The notes beneath the pieces are model-generated. The model saw only the letters and a program-made list of their open reading frames with translations, did no database searches and was not told the DNA's origin. Source: Caulobacter sp. (lineage in GTDB: Bacteria > Pseudomonadota > Alphaproteobacteria > Caulobacterales > Caulobacteraceae). From it: 64,000 bases of DNA. Numbering within the stretch: position 1 is the first letter of the stretch; every line of letters begins with the position of its first letter. A program made the position numbers and the translations under genes. This document shows, in pieces, positions 60,150 through 64,000 of the stretch. The stretch lies in the NCBI GenBank assembly GCA_030680355.1, contig JAUXVF010000031.1:496001-560000 (forward strand). The letters are read 5' to 3'.

Positions 60150-62255
60150 TCACTTGCGCTGCCCTGGCCGGTAGGTCTCGGTGATGTTGCCGGCCAACTG
60201 GGCCTCGGTGAACAGCACCGGCTTGACCTTCATCTCCGCGAACATGCGGGCCTGGTCGGCGTAGTGGGGCGAGTTGGCGTCCAGGGTCGCCGATCCGAAC
60301 TGGTGGATGCTCTCGCTCGACAGCTGACCCTTGCGGTCCCAGGTGACGAACATGATGAAGGTGTCGCCGGCCACGGCGTTGAGACGACCGTCCTCGCCCG
60401 GCTTGCCATAGACGGCGCGCAGGACGTCGGGACCGCCGTCGATCGGGACGTCGACGGCGCCGCGGCGCAGCCGATTGACCTGACCCCATTCGGGGTCGAT
60501 GCGGCCGAAATGGTCCTTCAGCAGCGTGATGCTGGCCCGCAGGGCCTTGAGCGGGGTCGGTCCCTTCTCATGGGCGTCCCGGGCCACGATCACCGGGGTC
60601 GCGGTCATCACGGCCAGGGCGGCGGCGCGACTCTTGACGTCGGTGCGGAAATCCCACGACCGCAGGACGGCCTGGGCGGCGATGACGTCGGCGTCGCCTT
60701 TCGGGTCGAGGGCCAGTATCTCGCTGATCACGCCCGTCATCGCCGAGCGAGGGCTGTAGGCCAGGTCATATTTGTAGGCGCGGAATTCCTCGGCGGTGAT
60801 CTGGTCGTCGGCGGCGAAGGTCTCGACCAGCCGCCGGGCGCGGTTGGTCATGTTGGTTTGAATGCCCATCGTCGGCGAGAAGCTGTTGGGGTCGAGGCCG
60901 TCGCCAAAGGCGGTCGCCTGGAAGGGCGTGTTGTTGGCGTTGAACACCAGACCGCCCTTTGGATCCCAGACCTGGGGTGTGCGGTCGAACGGCAGATAGC
61001 CATGCCAGATCAGGTCCGACCGGTCGCCGGGGACGACGCCGCTCCAGTCGATGCCTTCCTGGCGATTGGGGAACAGGCCGTTGTAGACATAGCCGACGTG
61101 GCCGCGCTCATCGGCATAGATGTAGTTGATGCTGGGTAGGGCCTGCAGCGCCATGGCCGCCCGCCACTGGTCCAGATTCTCCGCCTGGTTGAGACGCCAG
61201 TACTGCATCGCCAGCCGGACATCGCCCATGCCGGCGTAGCGGATGGCGAAGACGCCGTTTTTGTTGCGCATGACCGGGCCATGGGCGGAGCGCAGCACCT
61301 CGCGGTTGACCGTCCAGCTGAACGGCCCCCAGAACTTGATGCGCATCCGGGCCGTGGACTTCTCGAATTTCCGCCAGCGGCCGTCGAGCCGGTACTCGTC
61401 CTTGTCATCGGGATTGATGGTCAGGCGGTAGATGTCGACCAGATCGGGGCTGTTGACCGTGTTGGCCCAGCCCAGATGGGCGTTGTGGCCGTGCAGCATG
61501 AAGGGCGTGCCCGGAAAGAAGCCGCCGGCCACGTGCCAGCCTTCGCCGCTCTCGACCACCGCCTCGTACCAGGCCACCGGGCCGGTGTAGGGCTGGTGCG
61601 AATTGACCAGCAGCCGGGTGGCGCCGTCCGGCGACCGCGACGGGGCCACGGCCACGCCGTTGGAGCCCTTGGGCAGGGTGTCGGGGCTGGCCGAGGCGAG
61701 CTTTTTCAGTTCGCTGTCGAGGCCGTAGAAGAAGGGCGTCTTGAACACGAATCCCGCCGCGATGTCCTTGCCTGTCAGGGGCAGGAGCCCGGGCGTGACC
61801 TGGTCGGGGTTACGGGCGGCGTAATAGTTCACGCCGTCGGCGTAGGCCTGCAGCATGGCCTTCACATCCGCCGGCAGATCGCGGTCATAGCGGCCGTTCA
61901 CCGTCCCCCAGACGTCGAGCAGGTTGACGATATAGTCGCCGGGCGCGGCTTTCAGGCCCTCGCTGGCGGCCAGGGTTCCCCGGGTGGCCAGGGCCACCGA
62001 CTGGATGGTGGCGAAGTCGTCTTCGGCATGGGCGAAGGCGATTCCGAAGGCGGCGTCGGCGTTGGTCTTGCCCAGAATATGGGGCACGCCGTAGCGGTCG
62101 CGGCGGATGGTGACGTCGTAGGCGCGCGCCCGTTCGATCAGCGGCGCCAGGTCCGGCCGGCGCGGGGCGGTGACCTGGTCGATGGCAGCCACCGTCATGG
62201 TCACGCCCAGCAGAACGCCGATCAGCCCAAGCGAAATCCTGATGATCCAGCGCAT
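60150..62255 (-). CDS. Penicillin acylase family protein
   Basis: VTIRRDRYGVPHILGKTNADAAFGIAFAHAEDDFATIQ; SNGVAVAPSRSPDGATRLLVNSHQPYTGPVAWYEAVVES. Confidence 0.93.
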   Translation of the reverse strand: MRWIIRISLGLIGVLLGVTMTVAAIDQVTAPRRPDLAPLIERARAYDVTIRRDRYGVPHILGKTNADAAFGIAFAHAEDDFATIQSVALATRGTLAASEGLKAAPGDYIVNLLDVWGTVNGRYDRDLPADVKAMLQAYADGVNYYAARNPDQVTPGLLPLTGKDIAAGFVFKTPFFYGLDSELKKLASASPDTLPKGSNGVAVAPSRSPDGATRLLVNSHQPYTGPVAWYEAVVESGEGWHVAGGFFPGTPFMLHGHNAHLGWANTVNSPDLVDIYRLTINPDDKDEYRLDGRWRKFEKSTARMRIKFWGPFSWTVNREVLRSAHGPVMRNKNGVFAIRYAGMGDVRLAMQYWRLNQAENLDQWRAAMALQALPSINYIYADERGHVGYVYNGLFPNRQEGIDWSGVVPGDRSDLIWHGYLPFDRTPQVWDPKGGLVFNANNTPFQATAFGDGLDPNSFSPTMGIQTNMTNRARRLVETFAADDQITAEEFRAYKYDLAYSPRSAMTGVISEILALDPKGDADVIAAQAVLRSWDFRTDVKSRAAALAVMTATPVIVARDAHEKGPTPLKALRASITLLKDHFGRIDPEWGQVNRLRRGAVDVPIDGGPDVLRAVYGKPGEDGRLNAVAGDTFIMFVTWDRKGQLSSESIHQFGSATLDANSPHYADQARMFAEMKVKPVLFTEAQLAGNITETYRPGQRK

Positions 62256-62494
62256 GACATCCCCCCTTGTACTTCCCCTGATCCTTATCCGGGCGCGGCT
62301 CCAACGCAACGCGGATTCCCGTCCGGGGCTCACCTTGCGTCACTATGCAAACAGGGGCGGGCGGAGGAAATTTGGGCGCTTTCGGCTTGCCCGCGCTGGT
62401 CGGCGCCGTTACCGAAGTCGTCGCGCAAAGCGTTGATAGCCAGAACCGCACAAGACGGTCGGCACGACGCCCGACACACAGGAGGACGCCGGCT

Positions 62495-64000
62495 ATGGGC
62501 GGCGAGACCACAGTTGTGGGCCTGGATCAGGCCCCGACCAAACACGCACGACTGCTGCAATGGGTGAACGAGGTCGCGGCCTTGACCCGACCCGACCGGG
62601 TTCACTGGTGTGACGGCTCCGACGCGGAGTGGACGCTGCTTACCGATCGGCTCGTGGCGGCGGGCACGCTCAAGCGGCTGGACCCGGTCAAACGGCCCAA
62701 CTGCTTCTACGCCGCCTCCGACCCGCGTGACGTGGCCCGGGTCGAGAGCCGCACCTTTATCTGCTCCGAGAACGAGATCGACGCCGGCCCGACCAACAAC
62801 TGGGCCGCCCCGGCGGAGATGCGCGAGCGGCTGAACGGTCTGTTCGATGGCTGCATGCGCGGCCGCACGATGTATGTCGTGCCCTTCAGCATGGGCCCGA
62901 TCGGCTCGCCGATCAGCGCGCTGGGCGTGGAGATCACTGACAGCGCTTATGTCGCCATCTCGATGCGGGTCATGACCCGCATGGGCAAACAGGCCCTCGA
63001 TATGATGGGCGACGACGGCTTCTTCGTCCCGGCCGTCCATACGCTGGGCGCGCCGCTTGCCGCCAGCCAGGTCGACGTGCCCTGGCCCTGTAACGAGGAC
63101 AAGTGGATCGTCCACTATCCCGAGAGCCGCGAGATTTGGTCCTACGGCTCGGGCTATGGCGGCAACGCCCTGCTGGGCAAGAAATGCTACGCCCTGCGGA
63201 TCGCCAGCGTCATGGCCCGCGACGAGGGCTGGCTGGCCGAACATATGCTGATCCTCAAACTGACCAGCCCCAAGGGCGCGGTGCGGTTCGTGGCGGCGGC
63301 CTTCCCCAGCGCCTGCGGCAAGACCAACCTGGCCATGCTGCAGCCGACCATCGAAGGCTGGAAGGCCGAGACCGTCGGCGACGACATCTGCTGGATGCGC
63401 TTTGGCGAGGATGGCCGGCTCTACGCCATCAATCCGGAAGCCGGCTTCTTCGGCGTCGCCCCGGGCACCGGCAAGAACACCAACCGCAACGCCATCGAGG
63501 CGCTGCACGAGAATACGGTCTTCACCAACGTCGCCCTGACCGATGACGGCGATGTCTGGTGGGAAGGCCTGACGGACGAAAAGCCGGCCCATCTGACCGA
63601 CTGGCGTGGCCGGTCCTGGACGCCGGAAAGTCCTGATCCCGCCGCCCATCCCAACGCCCGCTTCACCGTCCCCGCCGAGCAATGCCCGGTGATCGCCAGC
63701 GAATGGGACGATCCCCAGGGCGTGCCGATCAGCGCCATCCTGTTCGGCGGCCGCCGCGCCAGCGCTGTTCCGCTGGTCACCGAGGCCACGGACTGGGCGC
63801 ACGGCGTCTTCATGGGCTCGACCGTGGCCTCCGAGGGCACCGCCGCGGCGGAGAACAAGGTCGGCGAGCTGCGCCGCGATCCGTTCGCGATGCTGCCCTT
63901 CTGCGGCTACAACATGGGCGACTATTTCGGCCATTGGCTGAACGTCGGCGCCAAGGCCGATCCGGCCAAACTGCCGCGCATCTACATGGTCAACTGGTTC
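62495..64000 (+). CDS. pckG: Phosphoenolpyruvate carboxykinase (GTP), truncated by window end
   Basis: [46 protein letters not shown]...; hallmark [31 protein letters not shown]; open to base 64000, absent from ORF track. Confidence 0.95.
   Translation, partial: MGGETTVVGLDQAPTKHARLLQWVNEVAALTRPDRVHWCDGSDAEWTLLTDRLVAAGTLKRLDPVKRPNCFYAASDPRDVARVESRTFICSENEIDAGPTNNWAAPAEMRERLNGLFDGCMRGRTMYVVPFSMGPIGSPISALGVEITDSAYVAISMRVMTRMGKQALDMMGDDGFFVPAVHTLGAPLAASQVDVPWPCNEDKWIVHYPESREIWSYGSGYGGNALLGKKCYALRIASVMARDEGWLAEHMLILKLTSPKGAVRFVAAAFPSACGKTNLAMLQPTIEGWKAETVGDDICWMRFGEDGRLYAINPEAGFFGVAPGTGKNTNRNAIEALHENTVFTNVALTDDGDVWWEGLTDEKPAHLTDWRGRSWTPESPDPAAHPNARFTVPAEQCPVIASEWDDPQGVPISAILFGGRRASAVPLVTEATDWAHGVFMGSTVASEGTAAAENKVGELRRDPFAMLPFCGYNMGDYFGHWLNVGAKADPAKLPRIYMVNWF

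Noticed and set aside
62330-63934. 534-aa minus-strand ORF
   Set aside because: Antisense shadow of the PEP carboxykinase gene.

Overview
This 64 kb window is GC-rich and looks like ordinary, gene-dense chromosome from a Caulobacterales-type alphaproteobacterium. That placement is inferred from gene content and from the ANDNFAEEYAIAA proteolysis tag. Most of it is housekeeping: folA/thyA, ilvC, ilvB/ilvN, miaA, serB, hflKC, an Mrp ATPase, fumC, a polyprenyl synthase, and a GTP-type PEP carboxykinase cut off by the right edge. There are no CRISPR arrays, rRNAs, insertion sequences or integrated phage that I could see. The points most worth following up are: (1) a circularly permuted, two-piece ssrA (tmRNA) on the minus strand at about 28.10-28.43 kb, close to its ClpXP adaptor gene sspB; (2) a candidate attenuator before ilvB with an 11-aa leader peptide MTVLIERPTAA (consecutive Val-Leu-Ile codons) followed by a perfect terminator hairpin; (3) an unlisted 47-codon ORF between ilvB and ilvN whose stop overlaps the ilvN start (ATGA); (4) a LuxR/LuxI quorum-sensing module with a translationally coupled 71-aa ORF, a nearby XRE regulator, and inverted repeats in the luxR-luxI gap; (5) a CsoR/copper P-type ATPase divergon with two dyads; (6) a tandem MFS pair in which one copy has an in-frame TAG where its neighbour has Tyr; (7) a ccdAB toxin-antitoxin pair; (8) a PAS-like/double-HTH/alpha-beta-hydrolase fusion whose hydrolase nucleophile position appears to be Asp; and (9) a REP/MITE-like intergenic element. 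Everything was read by eye; no database search was run.
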